Assembly: GCF_005047595.1 (NCBI RefSeq)
Contig: NZ_SUPL01000006.1
Span: forward strand, 239,653-303,652
DNA from: Pontimicrobium aquaticum
GTDB lineage: Bacteria; Bacteroidota; Bacteroidia; Flavobacteriales; Flavobacteriaceae
Direction: 5' to 3'
DNA: 64,000 nt
This document shows positions 43,220-51,537 of the stretch, piece by piece. The translations under genes and the position numbers were made by a program. Below the pieces are notes generated by a model that saw only the letters and a list, made by a program, of their open reading frames with translations, did no database searches and was not told where the DNA came from. The stretch's first letter is position 1, and each line of letters begins with the position of its first letter.

Positions 43220-44371
43220 ATGAAGTATCACTATAAATTACAATTCTTACTATTATTTTTAACGCTTGTAATAAGCTGCAAAAATAACACTTCGCCACAA
43301 GAAAAAATCGTTATTGAGCAAAAGGAAGATTTAAAATATGCTACTGGGTTTTCTATAACAAACTTTAACAACTATAAGGTTCTTGAAATTAGTAGTCCTT
43401 GGCCAAAGTCTGACAAAAAGTACAACTATTTATTGCTTACAAAAGAACAAGCTATCGCTAACACTTTTAATAAAGACGAATATGATGGCACTATAACAGC
43501 ACCTATTGAAAAGATTGTAGTGACTTCAACCACACACATTCCTGCTTTAGAGCTTTTAGGTGTTGAGCAAACCTTAGTCGGTTTTCCTGGAACAGATTAT
43601 ATTTCTTCGGAAAACATTAGAGTACGAATAGACAGCAATCAAGTGCGTGAACTTGGTAAAAACGAAGGTATTAATACTGAAGTGCTTTTAGAGTTACAAC
43701 CTAATTTAGTAGTTGGTTTTGGTGTAGATGGTATTAACAAGACTTTTGAAACCATACAAAAATCAGGTATTCCAGTAATTTATAATGGCGATTGGGTTGA
43801 AACTTCTGCTTTAGCAAAAGCCGAATGGATTAAATTCTTTGGTGCCTTATATAATAAAGAAAAAGAAGCAGACTCTATTTTTAATACCATTGAAAAAAAT
43901 TATTTAGTGGCAAAAAGTTTAGCTGCACAAGTAACAAAACAACCTACAGTTTTAAGTGGTGCTTTACATAAAGATATTTGGTATTTACCAAGTGGCACAA
44001 GTCCTGAAGCGCAGTTTTTAAAAGATGCCAACGCTAATTATTTATGGCGAGAAACTAAAGCAAATGGTAGCTTAGCTTTAAGTTTTGAGACTGTTTTTGA
44101 CAAAGCAAAAAATGCTGACATCTGGATAAGTCCATCGTATTATCCTTCATTAGAAGCTTTAGAAAATGCCAGCAATCATTATACACAATTTGATGCTTTT
44201 AAAAATAAAAGTGTGTATTCATTTGTAAACACAGCTGGAGACACTGGTGGTGTTTTATATTACGAATTGGGTACAGCACGTCCAGATTTAGTTTTAAAAG
44301 ATTTAATAAAAATTTGTCATCCAGAATTACTTAAAGAATATGATTTTACTTTTTTTAATCTCTTAAAATAG
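43220..44371 (+). CDS. btuF: Cobalamin/siderophore-type ABC substrate-binding lipoprotein
   Basis: 383 residues, lipobox VISC (Cys about 17), class III periplasmic binding protein fold. The N-terminal lobe has ITAPIEKIVVTSTTHIPALELLGVEQTLVGFPG; the rigid helix joins to the C-terminal lobe with TAGDTGGVLYYELGTARPDLVLKDLIKICHP. It binds the ligand in the periplasm and hands it to the BtuC-like permease. The next gene starts immediately at its stop (TAG then TTG), so it is the first gene of an operon. Confidence 0.85.
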   Translation: MKYHYKLQFLLLFLTLVISCKNNTSPQEKIVIEQKEDLKYATGFSITNFNNYKVLEISSPWPKSDKKYNYLLLTKEQAIANTFNKDEYDGTITAPIEKIVVTSTTHIPALELLGVEQTLVGFPGTDYISSENIRVRIDSNQVRELGKNEGINTEVLLELQPNLVVGFGVDGINKTFETIQKSGIPVIYNGDWVETSALAKAEWIKFFGALYNKEKEADSIFNTIEKNYLVAKSLAAQVTKQPTVLSGALHKDIWYLPSGTSPEAQFLKDANANYLWRETKANGSLALSFETVFDKAKNADIWISPSYYPSLEALENASNHYTQFDAFKNKSVYSFVNTAGDTGGVLYYELGTARPDLVLKDLIKICHPELLKEYDFTFFNLLK

Positions 44372-45388
44372 TTGACAGTCCACAAAACATATAGACTTTC
44401 ATTCATATTGCTAAGCATTATATTGCTGTTTTGCTTTTTTGCAAATATCAGTCTAGGTTCTGTTTCTATTTCTTTTAAAGATATTTTTAATGCCTTGTTA
44501 GGTATATCAGACAATTATATCATTCAAAATTATAGGCTTCCAAAAGCATTCACTGCCATTATAGTGGGTTCAGGACTAGGGATTTCTGGATTATTAATGC
44601 AAACCCTATTTCGTAATCCCTTAGCTGGTCCTTTTGTACTTGGTATAAGTTCTGGTGCTAGTTTAGGTGTCGCGATTGTCGTTATGGGAAGTTCGTTATT
44701 TGGTGGCTCTGTAGCACTGTTACTAGCATCTAAATGGAGCTTAGTCATTGCTTCAAGCTTAGGGAGTTTTTTAGTCTTATTAGCAGTGATGTTAGTATCA
44801 GCAAAAGTGAGAGATACGATGGCTATTTTAATTATAGGATTAATGTTTGCTAGCATTACTGCGGCTATAGTGAGTGTTTTGTCTTACTTTGCTTCAGCTG
44901 AACAATTACAGCAATACATTTTTTGGGGATTTGGTAGTTTAGGTAACCTTAGTTGGAATGAGCTTTTAGTGCTTTCAAGTATTTGTTTCATAGGCATTGT
45001 ATTGAGTGTTGCCTCTATAAAAGCCTTAAACACCCTACTACTTGGTGAAAACTATGCTAAAAGCCTAGGTTTAAATATTAAAAAAAGCCGCATGCTCATT
45101 ATTATAGCTACTAGTTTGTTGGCAGGAACCATCACAGCTTTTGCAGGACCTATAGCCTTTATTGGGTTGGCTATTCCACATATCACAAGACAGGTTTTTA
45201 ATACCTCAAATCATAAAGTGTTAATTCCTGCTGTAGTATTATTTGGAGCTATCATATTACTAATTTGTGATAGTATTGCGCAATTACCTGCCAGTGATTA
45301 CTTTTTGCCTATTAATGCTATAACTTCTATAATTGGTGCTCCAGTGGTTATTTGGTTATTGGTTAGAAAACGAAAAATGGTGTTTTAA
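44372..45388 (+). CDS. btuC: FecCD/BtuC family ABC transporter permease (TTG start)
   Basis: 338 residues, about ten membrane helices of the FecCD family: RLPKAFTAIIVGSGLGISGLLMQTLFRNPLAGPFVLGISSGASLG (about 50-92), FWGFGSLGNLSWNEL (about 188) and the coupling-helix region AGPIAFIGLAIPHITRQVF (about 262). TTG 44372 abuts the stop of the binding protein; no ATG fits the first helix. It forms the membrane channel with the ATPase encoded 111 bases later. An intergenic palindrome lies between them. Confidence 0.9.
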   Translation: MTVHKTYRLSFILLSIILLFCFFANISLGSVSISFKDIFNALLGISDNYIIQNYRLPKAFTAIIVGSGLGISGLLMQTLFRNPLAGPFVLGISSGASLGVAIVVMGSSLFGGSVALLLASKWSLVIASSLGSFLVLLAVMLVSAKVRDTMAILIIGLMFASITAAIVSVLSYFASAEQLQQYIFWGFGSLGNLSWNELLVLSSICFIGIVLSVASIKALNTLLLGENYAKSLGLNIKKSRMLIIIATSLLAGTITAFAGPIAFIGLAIPHITRQVFNTSNHKVLIPAVVLFGAIILLICDSIAQLPASDYFLPINAITSIIGAPVVIWLLVRKRKMVF

Positions 45389-45424
45389 TTAAGAGAAAAG
45401 ATGCAGAAGAACAAAAAATACACT

Positions 45425-45482
45425 TGTCATTCCACACTTGATGCGGAATCCATTTGAATGCTGAATCAAGTTTAGCATGACC
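45425..45482. repeat. Two-hairpin palindromic repeat with TGTCA tips
   Basis: GTCAT (45426-45430) and ATGAC (45477-45481) close the element. Inside are hairpin ATTCC (45429-45433)/GGAAT (45445-45449) and hairpin GCTGAA/TTTAGC (45460-45465/45471-45476). It interrupts the permease-ATPase gap of the B12 operon, so it will be transcribed and may set relative mRNA levels. Confidence 0.75.
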
Positions 45483-45499
45483 AAATTTAATTTAACATT

Positions 45500-46294
45500 T
45501 TGAAAGAAGAAAACCAACATACCATCCTCAAAACTCACAACCTTTCTATTGGTTACCAAACCAAGAAAGAAAAAACTGCTGTGGCTTCAAATATTAATAT
45601 TGAATTGCATTCAGGTGAATTAATTGGTCTAGTTGGTGCCAATGGTATTGGTAAATCTACTTTACTTCGTACACTTACCAATGTACAATCTCCTTTAGAT
45701 GGCTCAATACACATTAACGAAAAACCCTTAGAAACATATAGTAATATTGAGCTTGCTAAAGCCTTAAGCTTAGTGTTAACAGAATCTGTAATGTCTAAAA
45801 ACTTATCAGTTTTTGAACTTATAGCTCTTGGTCGTCAGCCATACACTAATTGGGTCGGAAATCTCACAGAAGCAGATATTAACATCATCAATACAGCTTT
45901 AAATGAAACGAATTTAAGCGATATTAAGCATAAAAAGTGTTATGAATTAAGTGATGGTCAGCTACAAAAAGTTATGATAGCTCGTGCCTTGGCACAAGAT
46001 ACCAAATTGATAATTCTAGATGAGCCAACTACACATCTAGATATGTACCACAAAGCCTATATTTTGAGATTGTTACAAAAGTTAGCTAAAGACACTAATA
46101 AAACCATTTTGTTTTCATCACACGAAATAGATTTAGCCATACAGTTATGTGACAAACTTATAGTTATGTCTGAAGATATAGTTGTTTCAGACACTCCAAA
46201 AAAACTAATAGAAAGAGGAACATTCGACTCCTTATTTCCTAAGGATTTTATTACTTTTGATAAAACCACCAACTCCTTTAAAATTATACAATGA
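45500..46294 (+). CDS. btuD: ABC transporter ATPase of the B12/siderophore type (TTG start)
   Basis: 264 residues. Walker A VGANGIGKST (about 48), Q-loop in VLTESVMSKN, signature LSDGQLQKVMIARALAQD (about 150) and Walker B LIILDEPTTHLD (about 170), with the switch His in FSSHEIDLAI. The signature has LSDGQ rather than LSGGQ, as in many FepC/BtuD-like ATPases. The frame opens with TTG 45500; no in-frame ATG precedes the nucleotide-binding fold. Its stop overlaps the ChaN-like gene start by four bases. Confidence 0.9.
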   Translation: MKEENQHTILKTHNLSIGYQTKKEKTAVASNINIELHSGELIGLVGANGIGKSTLLRTLTNVQSPLDGSIHINEKPLETYSNIELAKALSLVLTESVMSKNLSVFELIALGRQPYTNWVGNLTEADINIINTALNETNLSDIKHKKCYELSDGQLQKVMIARALAQDTKLIILDEPTTHLDMYHKAYILRLLQKLAKDTNKTILFSSHEIDLAIQLCDKLIVMSEDIVVSDTPKKLIERGTFDSLFPKDFITFDKTTNSFKIIQ

Positions 46295-47145
46295 AAAAAG
46301 TCATTCTGTTAATCACTCTCCTATTTGTTTGCCAGTTATCTATTAGTCAAAACAAAGATGCTTATGTTATATACAATACCAAAGGCAAAAAAGTGTCTTA
46401 TAAAAAAATGCTGAAGAAACTTAAAAACAAGGAAGTTGTTTTATTTGGTGAATCTCATAACAATGCCATTGCCCATTGGTTACAATTTGAAATAACATCA
46501 GATTTGTTTAAAACCAATAAACTCATTCTTGGTGCCGAAATGTTTGAAACCGACAATCAAACACCCTTAAACGATTATTTAAGTGGGAAAATAAACAGTA
46601 AAGGACTTGATACACTAGCAAGATTATGGCCAAATTATAAAACCGATTATGCACCTTTAGTCGATTTTGCTAAAACTAATAACCTATCGTTTGTAGCCAC
46701 AAATATTCCTAGACGTTATGCAAACCTAGTTTACAAAAAAGGGTTTAAAGCTCTTGATACACTATCAAACCAAGAAAAAGAATGGATGGCTCCTTTACCA
46801 ATGGCTTTCGATAGCGAATTGCCTACTTATAAAAACATACTAAAAATGATGGGAGACCATGGCACTCCTGAGTTGGTAGAGTCTCAGGCAACAAAAGATG
46901 CTACCATGGCGCATTTTATTTTTAAAAACATGAAGCCTAACCATACGTTTATACATTATAATGGGTCTTATCATTCCGATCATTATGAAGGCATTTTATG
47001 GTACTTAAAAAATACTAATAGCGCCATAAATTATGCTACTATTACAACCGTTTCTCAAGATAATATTTACAAACTTGAGGAAGAACATAAAGGAAAAGCC
47101 GATTTTATTATTTGCGTAGATAGCAACATGACAAATACCTATTAA
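46291..47145 (+). CDS. ChaN-like haem/tetrapyrrole-binding protein
   Basis: 284 residues with signal peptide (1-19, ending LSISQ). The domain of the ChaN/DUF399 family contains VVLFGESHNNAIAHWLQFEI (about 49) and GAEMFETDNQTPLNDYLSG (about 80), and YNGSYHSDHYEGILWYL (about 227). Family members bind haem, and it overlaps the BtuD-like gene by ATGA, so a role in tetrapyrrole (B12 or haem) handling is plausible. It is periplasmic. Confidence 0.85.
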   Translation: MKKVILLITLLFVCQLSISQNKDAYVIYNTKGKKVSYKKMLKKLKNKEVVLFGESHNNAIAHWLQFEITSDLFKTNKLILGAEMFETDNQTPLNDYLSGKINSKGLDTLARLWPNYKTDYAPLVDFAKTNNLSFVATNIPRRYANLVYKKGFKALDTLSNQEKEWMAPLPMAFDSELPTYKNILKMMGDHGTPELVESQATKDATMAHFIFKNMKPNHTFIHYNGSYHSDHYEGILWYLKNTNSAINYATITTVSQDNIYKLEEEHKGKADFIICVDSNMTNTY

Positions 47146-47151
47146 TTTAAA

Positions 47152-48471
47152 ATGAACGAAAGCCTTCTCTTAATAATATCTATCCTACTCTCCTTAGCCA
47201 TTGGAGCATATGTTGGTATGCTAATTACTAAACTAAAAAGCAAGAGTGAACAAAGTGCCTCTAATGAGCGTCAAAACCAGATGCGTTTAACCATAGATGA
47301 GCTAAAACAAAACTTAAGTAAAATTGATGCAGATAGAGAAGACATTAGGCGAGAAAAGGAGTTTTTAAATTCTGAATTGGCTAGAAGAAATTCTGAATAT
47401 GAGAATCTACAACAACAAAATCAAAAACGTGATGAAGAACTTGCAAAACAACAAGAACAACTTCGCAAAGATTTTGAATTACTAGCAACAAAAATTCTAG
47501 ATGAAAAATCTGAAAAATTCACCCTTCAGAATAAAGAAAACATCAAGCAAATTTTAAATCCGCTGCAAGAGAAAATTCAGGTGTTCGAAAAGAAAGTTGA
47601 GGACACCCAAAAGGAAAGCATTTCTATGCACTCAGCTTTAAAAGAGCAGCTTTTAGGCTTAAAAGACTTAAATCAACAAATGACCAAAGAAGCCACCAAC
47701 CTTACCAGAGCATTAAAAGGCGACAGTAAAATGCAAGGTAATTGGGGCGAATTGGTTTTAGAACGTGTGCTTGAAAAATCAGGATTAGAAAAAGACCGAG
47801 AATATTTTGTACAACAAAGCTTTACAACTGCCGAAGGTTCTAGGGTGCTTCCCGATGTGGTATTACACCTCCCAAACAATAAACGCATGATTATTGACAG
47901 CAAAGTGTCTTTAACCGATTACGAACGCTATGTCAATGCAGATGAAGATAACAGACCTCAATTTTTAAAAGCACATGTCAATTCCATCAGAAAGCACGTT
48001 GACCAACTATCTGATAAAAAATATGAGGATTTATATGATATTCAATCACCAGATTTTGTATTGATGTTCATTCCAATAGAGCCTGCTTTTGCCATTGCCC
48101 TAAACGATGACAACACCTTATACAACAAGGCATTCGAAAAAAACATAGTTATCGTAACACCTTCTACCCTTTTGGCAACACTTAGAACCATTGACACGAT
48201 GTGGAATAACGAAAAGCAACAGCAAAATGCTCTAGAAATTGCAAAACAAGCAGGTGCCCTTTACGATAAGTTTGAAGGCTTAGTTACAGATTTAACTGGA
48301 GTTGGCAAAAAAATTGATGCAGCAAAAGCAGATTATTCCTCTGCTATGAACAAACTTGTGGAAGGCAAAGGCAATCTTATAGGACGTGTTGAAAAACTAA
48401 AGAAAATGGGAGCTAAAGCCAAAAAATCCCTTCCAGAAGCTATTATTAAACGTGCACAAGAAGACGATTAA
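47152..48471 (+). CDS. rmuC: DNA recombination protein RmuC
   Basis: 439 residues. N-terminal membrane helix (about 4-24), then a long coiled coil (about 30-190, rich in Gln/Glu/Lys) and the RmuC nuclease-like core with KGDSKMQGNWGELVLERVLEKSGLEKDREYFVQ (about 190-222), RMIIDSKVSLTDYERY (about 246) and FIPIEPAFAIAL. RmuC proteins limit DNA rearrangements and are predicted restriction-like nucleases. It follows the ChaN-like gene by six bases. Confidence 0.93.
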   Translation: MNESLLLIISILLSLAIGAYVGMLITKLKSKSEQSASNERQNQMRLTIDELKQNLSKIDADREDIRREKEFLNSELARRNSEYENLQQQNQKRDEELAKQQEQLRKDFELLATKILDEKSEKFTLQNKENIKQILNPLQEKIQVFEKKVEDTQKESISMHSALKEQLLGLKDLNQQMTKEATNLTRALKGDSKMQGNWGELVLERVLEKSGLEKDREYFVQQSFTTAEGSRVLPDVVLHLPNNKRMIIDSKVSLTDYERYVNADEDNRPQFLKAHVNSIRKHVDQLSDKKYEDLYDIQSPDFVLMFIPIEPAFAIALNDDNTLYNKAFEKNIVIVTPSTLLATLRTIDTMWNNEKQQQNALEIAKQAGALYDKFEGLVTDLTGVGKKIDAAKADYSSAMNKLVEGKGNLIGRVEKLKKMGAKAKKSLPEAIIKRAQEDD

Positions 48472-48472
48472 C

Positions 48473-48518
48473 ATTCCATAAAAAAGGAATATATTTGTTT
48501 ATTCCGTAAAAAAGGAAT
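48473..48518 (+). promoter_or_regulatory. Paired operator and -7 element of the SatD-like gene
   Basis: Two inverted repeats of the form ATTCC-(N8)-GGAAT, at 48473-48490 and 48501-48518 (starts 28 bases apart), flank the -7 element TATATTTG (48490-48497). The last bases of the first repeat are the first bases of the -7 element. Transcription would begin inside the second repeat, about 20 bases before ATG 48522. Spacing of about 28 bases (not quite three helical turns) suits cooperative binding, and the SatD-like protein with a helix-turn-helix is a natural candidate for autoregulation. Confidence 0.7.
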
Positions 48519-48521
48519 ATT

Positions 48522-49130
48522 ATGACCAGCGTAATTACAGGCGATATTATTAAATCCAAAACAAAGGGAGCCCCTGAAATTTGGATAAACACATTGAAAG
48601 AGGCTTTATCCTATTTATGTTCTGATGCATATTGGGAAATATATCGTGGAGACAGCTTTCAAATTGAAATAAAAGATATCCATCAAAGTTTTATTTCAGC
48701 AGTCTATATTAAGGCATGTATAAAAACTGTTAAAGGTTTAGATGTACGATTAGCAATAGGTATAGGCAATAAAACCTACCAAGGCAACAAGGTAAGCGAG
48801 TCAAACGGAGAAGCTTTTGTTTTTTCGGGTGAAACTTTAGAAACCCTAAAAAAAGACAAACAAAATTTACGTATAAAAACAAAACATTTTAATTTAAACA
48901 AAGAACTCAATCTTTACTTTAAATTAGCTTTAACCTTCATGGACAATTGGACGGTAAATTCAGCAGAAATAGTAAAACTAAGTATAGAAAACACTAATGC
49001 TTTACAACATGAACTAGCTAACATGTTAGGAATAAAGCAAGACGCTGTTAGTAAACGCCAAAAGCGTGCAGCACTAGATCATATTTTAGAAATAGATATT
49101 ATGTACAGACATAAAATTAGTGAATTATGA
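48522..49130 (+). CDS. SatD-like protein with C-terminal helix-turn-helix
   Basis: 202 residues. The N-terminal part (about 1-115) begins SVITGDIIKSKTKGAPEIWI and has YRGDSFQIEI and LDVRLAIGIGNK, a nucleotide-cyclase-like fold seen in SatD-family proteins. The C-terminus (about 145-195) has a helix-turn-helix with LANMLGIKQDAVSKRQKRAAL. It is probably a ligand-responsive regulator. Its stop overlaps the DUF3307 start by ATGA; these two are commonly paired. The upstream operators suggest that it regulates itself. Confidence 0.78.
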   Translation: MTSVITGDIIKSKTKGAPEIWINTLKEALSYLCSDAYWEIYRGDSFQIEIKDIHQSFISAVYIKACIKTVKGLDVRLAIGIGNKTYQGNKVSESNGEAFVFSGETLETLKKDKQNLRIKTKHFNLNKELNLYFKLALTFMDNWTVNSAEIVKLSIENTNALQHELANMLGIKQDAVSKRQKRAALDHILEIDIMYRHKISEL

Positions 49131-49831
49131 TGCTTCTTATTAAACTATTATTAGCACATATTATTGGCGATTTCTTTCTACAACCAAAACATTGAGTAAA
49201 AGAAAAAGAAAAGAAAAAGCTAAAATCTCCAAAACTATACTTACATATAGCGATACATTTTGCACTCCTATTCCTTATTCTTTGGGATATAACACTTTGG
49301 CCAATTACATTGATAATAGGAGGTTCGCACCTAATAATAGACGCTATTAAATTGATGCTTCAAAAGAAGAAAAACAAGCGGTTATTTTTCTTTATAGACC
49401 AAGTGTTGCACGTTTTAGCTATTCTAACCACATACTTCATTTATACTAAAGCAACACTTGATTTTAATAGCATATTCTCAGAGCAGAGTTTATTACTCAT
49501 CACATGTTTAGTATTTTTAACACGACCTGTTTCCATCATAATGAAGACCATTTTTACTAAGTGGAATATCTCGAAACTTACCGAAAATAACGAATCTCTT
49601 AAAGATGCAGGAATGTATATTGGTATTCTTGAACGTTTATTGGTATTTGTTTTTATTATAACCAATCACTGGGAAGCTGTGGGTTTTTTAATTACTGCAA
49701 AATCGGTATTTAGATTTGGTGACTTAAAAGAAAGTAAACACCGAAAACTCACCGAATATATCCTTATTGGTACACTTATAAGCTTTGGTATTGCCATTAC
49801 TGTTGGACTAATTTTTAATATACTTACATAA
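49127..49831 (+). pseudogene. DUF3307 membrane protein gene broken by one in-frame TGA
   Basis: Read through a TGA at 49193-49195, one frame from ATG 49127 to the stop at 49831 gives a full 234-residue protein: MMLLIKLLLAHIIGDFFLQPKH(*)VKEKEKKKLKSPKLYLHIAIHFA..., with several membrane helices. The TGA falls where relatives usually have a tryptophan (W-V-K-x-K-E), so TGG to TGA is the simplest explanation. No frameshift is seen. A downstream in-frame ATG (49310) would give only 173 residues. This may be a recent loss, a sequencing error, or a UGA read at low frequency. Other genes here end in TGA, so the code is standard. Confidence 0.8.
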
Positions 49832-50107
49832 AAAAACCATTAGCATAACTAATGGTTTTTAAAATTTTATGTTTTTACAATTACTGCTTTACAAAACGCT
49901 TTGTTTGTGTGCCTTCATCAGAAATTAATCTTACTAAATATACACCATTGTTCCATCGGGAAACATTTACCTCTTTAGTCTTTGTATGTATTTTATCTGC
50001 ATAAATCTTTTTGCCTAAAACATCAAAAACCTCCACAGTTGTATTATTATTTATTTTTGATAACCTTAAGTTTAATTCATTTCTTCCTGGATTTGGTGAA
50101 ATTGAAA
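49830..50107. repeat. Long direct repeat, copy 1 (terminator plus T9SS domain 3' end)
   Basis: The first about 142 bases (to 49971) match 50544-50686 with only two differences that I see; similarity then falls but remains clear to about 50107. It covers the terminator, the stop codon and most of the type IX sorting-domain coding region. It indicates duplication or gene conversion between the two cargo genes. Confidence 0.8.
49832..49860. terminator. Terminator between DUF3307 and cupredoxin genes
   Basis: AAAAACCATTA pairs with TAATGGTTTTT around a GCATAAC-type loop. It lies between converging genes and recurs almost exactly at 50545-50575. Confidence 0.8.
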
Positions 50108-50471
50108 ATTTGTTTTTTTCTAAATCCTCCAATCCAAGGTTATTTACAACCGTAATGGTTCCTGACATATTTCCTGCTCCATGAATACCACAAAGATAAT
50201 CGTTTACACCTTCTACATTAAATGTATAAGAAAAGGATTGTCCTATTCCGGTAAGAACCCCACTATTAAATGTTTCAACCGAATTACCAATTGAATTTTC
50301 AACTGTATGAGAAAAAGCATCAGTCCATGTCCAAAGAACTGTATCTCCAATGTCTATGGTAAGATCCATTTCAGATCCATTTGCAAATCTTTCCCAATTA
50401 AGGTTGTGAGTTGTTTGTCCTTGAATATTACAAAAAACAAATAAAAAGAGTAAAAGTAGTTTTGTTTTCAT
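49881..50471 (-). CDS. Secreted cupredoxin-like protein with T9SS sorting domain
   Basis: 196 residues: signal peptide (1-18), then a plastocyanin/cupredoxin-like domain (about 20-110) with candidate copper ligands in AFSHTVENS (His) and DYLCGIHGAGNMSG (Cys, His and Met), the C-x-x-H-x-x-x-x-M loop of type 1 copper proteins. A type A T9SS C-terminal domain follows (about 125-196: FSISPNPGRNELNLRLSK ... GVYLVRLISDEGTQTKRFVKQ). It should be exported and processed by the type IX system. The last 70 residues are nearly identical to those of the next gene. Confidence 0.85.
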   Translation of the reverse strand: MKTKLLLLFLFVFCNIQGQTTHNLNWERFANGSEMDLTIDIGDTVLWTWTDAFSHTVENSIGNSVETFNSGVLTGIGQSFSYTFNVEGVNDYLCGIHGAGNMSGTITVVNNLGLEDLEKNKFSISPNPGRNELNLRLSKINNNTTVEVFDVLGKKIYADKIHTKTKEVNVSRWNNGVYLVRLISDEGTQTKRFVKQ

Positions 50472-50543
50472 AATTGTTTTTTCTTAAAGATAATAAAAAC
50501 AATTTAATCCTTTGAATTTGAGGGTTTTTTAAAAAAGGCACTA

Positions 50544-50822
50544 CAAAAAAACCATTAGCATAACTAATGGTTTTTAAAATTCTATGTTTGTACAATTACT
50601 GCTTTACAAAACGCTTTGTTTGTGTGCCTTCATCAGAAATTAATCTTACTAAATATACACCATTGTTCCATCGGGAAACATTTACCGTTTTAGTCATTGC
50701 TTGTATATTATCTACATAAATCTTTTTACCTAATACATCAAAAACTTCTACAGTTGTATTATTACTGAGTTTTGAAAGTCGTAAATTTAATTTATCTCTT
50801 CCTGGGTTAGGTGAAATTGAAA
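50544..50822. repeat. Long direct repeat, copy 2 (terminator plus T9SS domain 3' end)
   Basis: Counterpart of 49830-50107. Both copies run from the terminator across the stop into the sorting-domain sequence; similarity is highest at the 3' end of the genes and ends near the start of the sorting domain. Confidence 0.8.
50545..50575 (-). terminator. Terminator of the T9SS cargo gene at 50596
   Basis: The same stem as at 49832 (AAAAACCATTA/TAATGGTTTTT), here after the minus-strand stop. Confidence 0.8.
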
Positions 50823-51459
50823 AGGCATTTTTCAACTTACTACTTCTAGTATTTAAATACGTAGTATAAGCTGCTATATTATCAAAATTTGAAATTTGTA
50901 CTCTTAAATCCCCCTTTTTTAAAGAAGTCTCGCTTCCATCGTTACTTAAAATTCTCATTTCTGAATTAACGTCTGCCAAAACATTAGCAATAACGTCTGA
51001 TCCTGATACTTTTGTAAAGTCAGAAACTGTAATTGGTATTTCAATGGTTTGCCAACCTCCTCCAGTAGGTACAACAACTGCATTTGTTGATCCAATCCAT
51101 GTATTATTACCACCCCAGAAAGCAACCCTTAAATGTAAATCATTTACGCCTGCGTTCCTTACGTCCATTCTAATGGCTACAATACCAGCAGATGTATAAT
51201 CAATCAGCCATCTAGAATCAGTATTATACATAATATGCCTTGACCCTCCATTAAAGTCTTCAACACCACTATTACTCATCTGTAAATAATTATCTCCAGC
51301 TCCAGCTGGACCATCAGTTGATATATTAGTTGGTTCATAGGCATTAGAAAATTTATGTTTCCAGCCTTGAACGGTACCATCTTCAAAATCATCCAGTTGA
51401 GAAAAACCCGAAATAGACATTAATAATGAAAAAAATAAAAAAAGTAGTTTTTGTTTCAT
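50596..51459 (-). CDS. Secreted T9SS cargo protein with carbohydrate-binding-like domain
   Basis: 287 residues: signal peptide (1-20, ending SGFSQ), then a beta-sandwich domain (about 22-205) starting LDDFEDGTVQGWKHKFSNAYEPTNIS, the layout of a jelly-roll/CBM-like domain (DFEDGT...GW), and a type A T9SS C-terminal domain (about 217-287) whose last 70 residues are nearly those of the preceding cargo protein. No catalytic motif is seen, so a binding role is likely. Ligand unknown. Confidence 0.8.
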   Translation of the reverse strand: MKQKLLFLFFSLLMSISGFSQLDDFEDGTVQGWKHKFSNAYEPTNISTDGPAGAGDNYLQMSNSGVEDFNGGSRHIMYNTDSRWLIDYTSAGIVAIRMDVRNAGVNDLHLRVAFWGGNNTWIGSTNAVVVPTGGGWQTIEIPITVSDFTKVSGSDVIANVLADVNSEMRILSNDGSETSLKKGDLRVQISNFDNIAAYTTYLNTRSSKLKNAFSISPNPGRDKLNLRLSKLSNNTTVEVFDVLGKKIYVDNIQAMTKTVNVSRWNNGVYLVRLISDEGTQTKRFVKQ

Positions 51460-51537
51460 AGTAACATTTGAGATTAATTAGTGTAAAAATAATAAATTCA
51501 GTTTATTAACATATAAAAATTCGTTAAAACGAAGTAA

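Noticed and set aside
49193..49195. TGA as selenocysteine or recoded tryptophan
   Set aside because: No bacterial SECIS-like hairpin was evident just after it, and TGA is used as a normal stop elsewhere in the window (for example at the end of the S41 peptidase gene).
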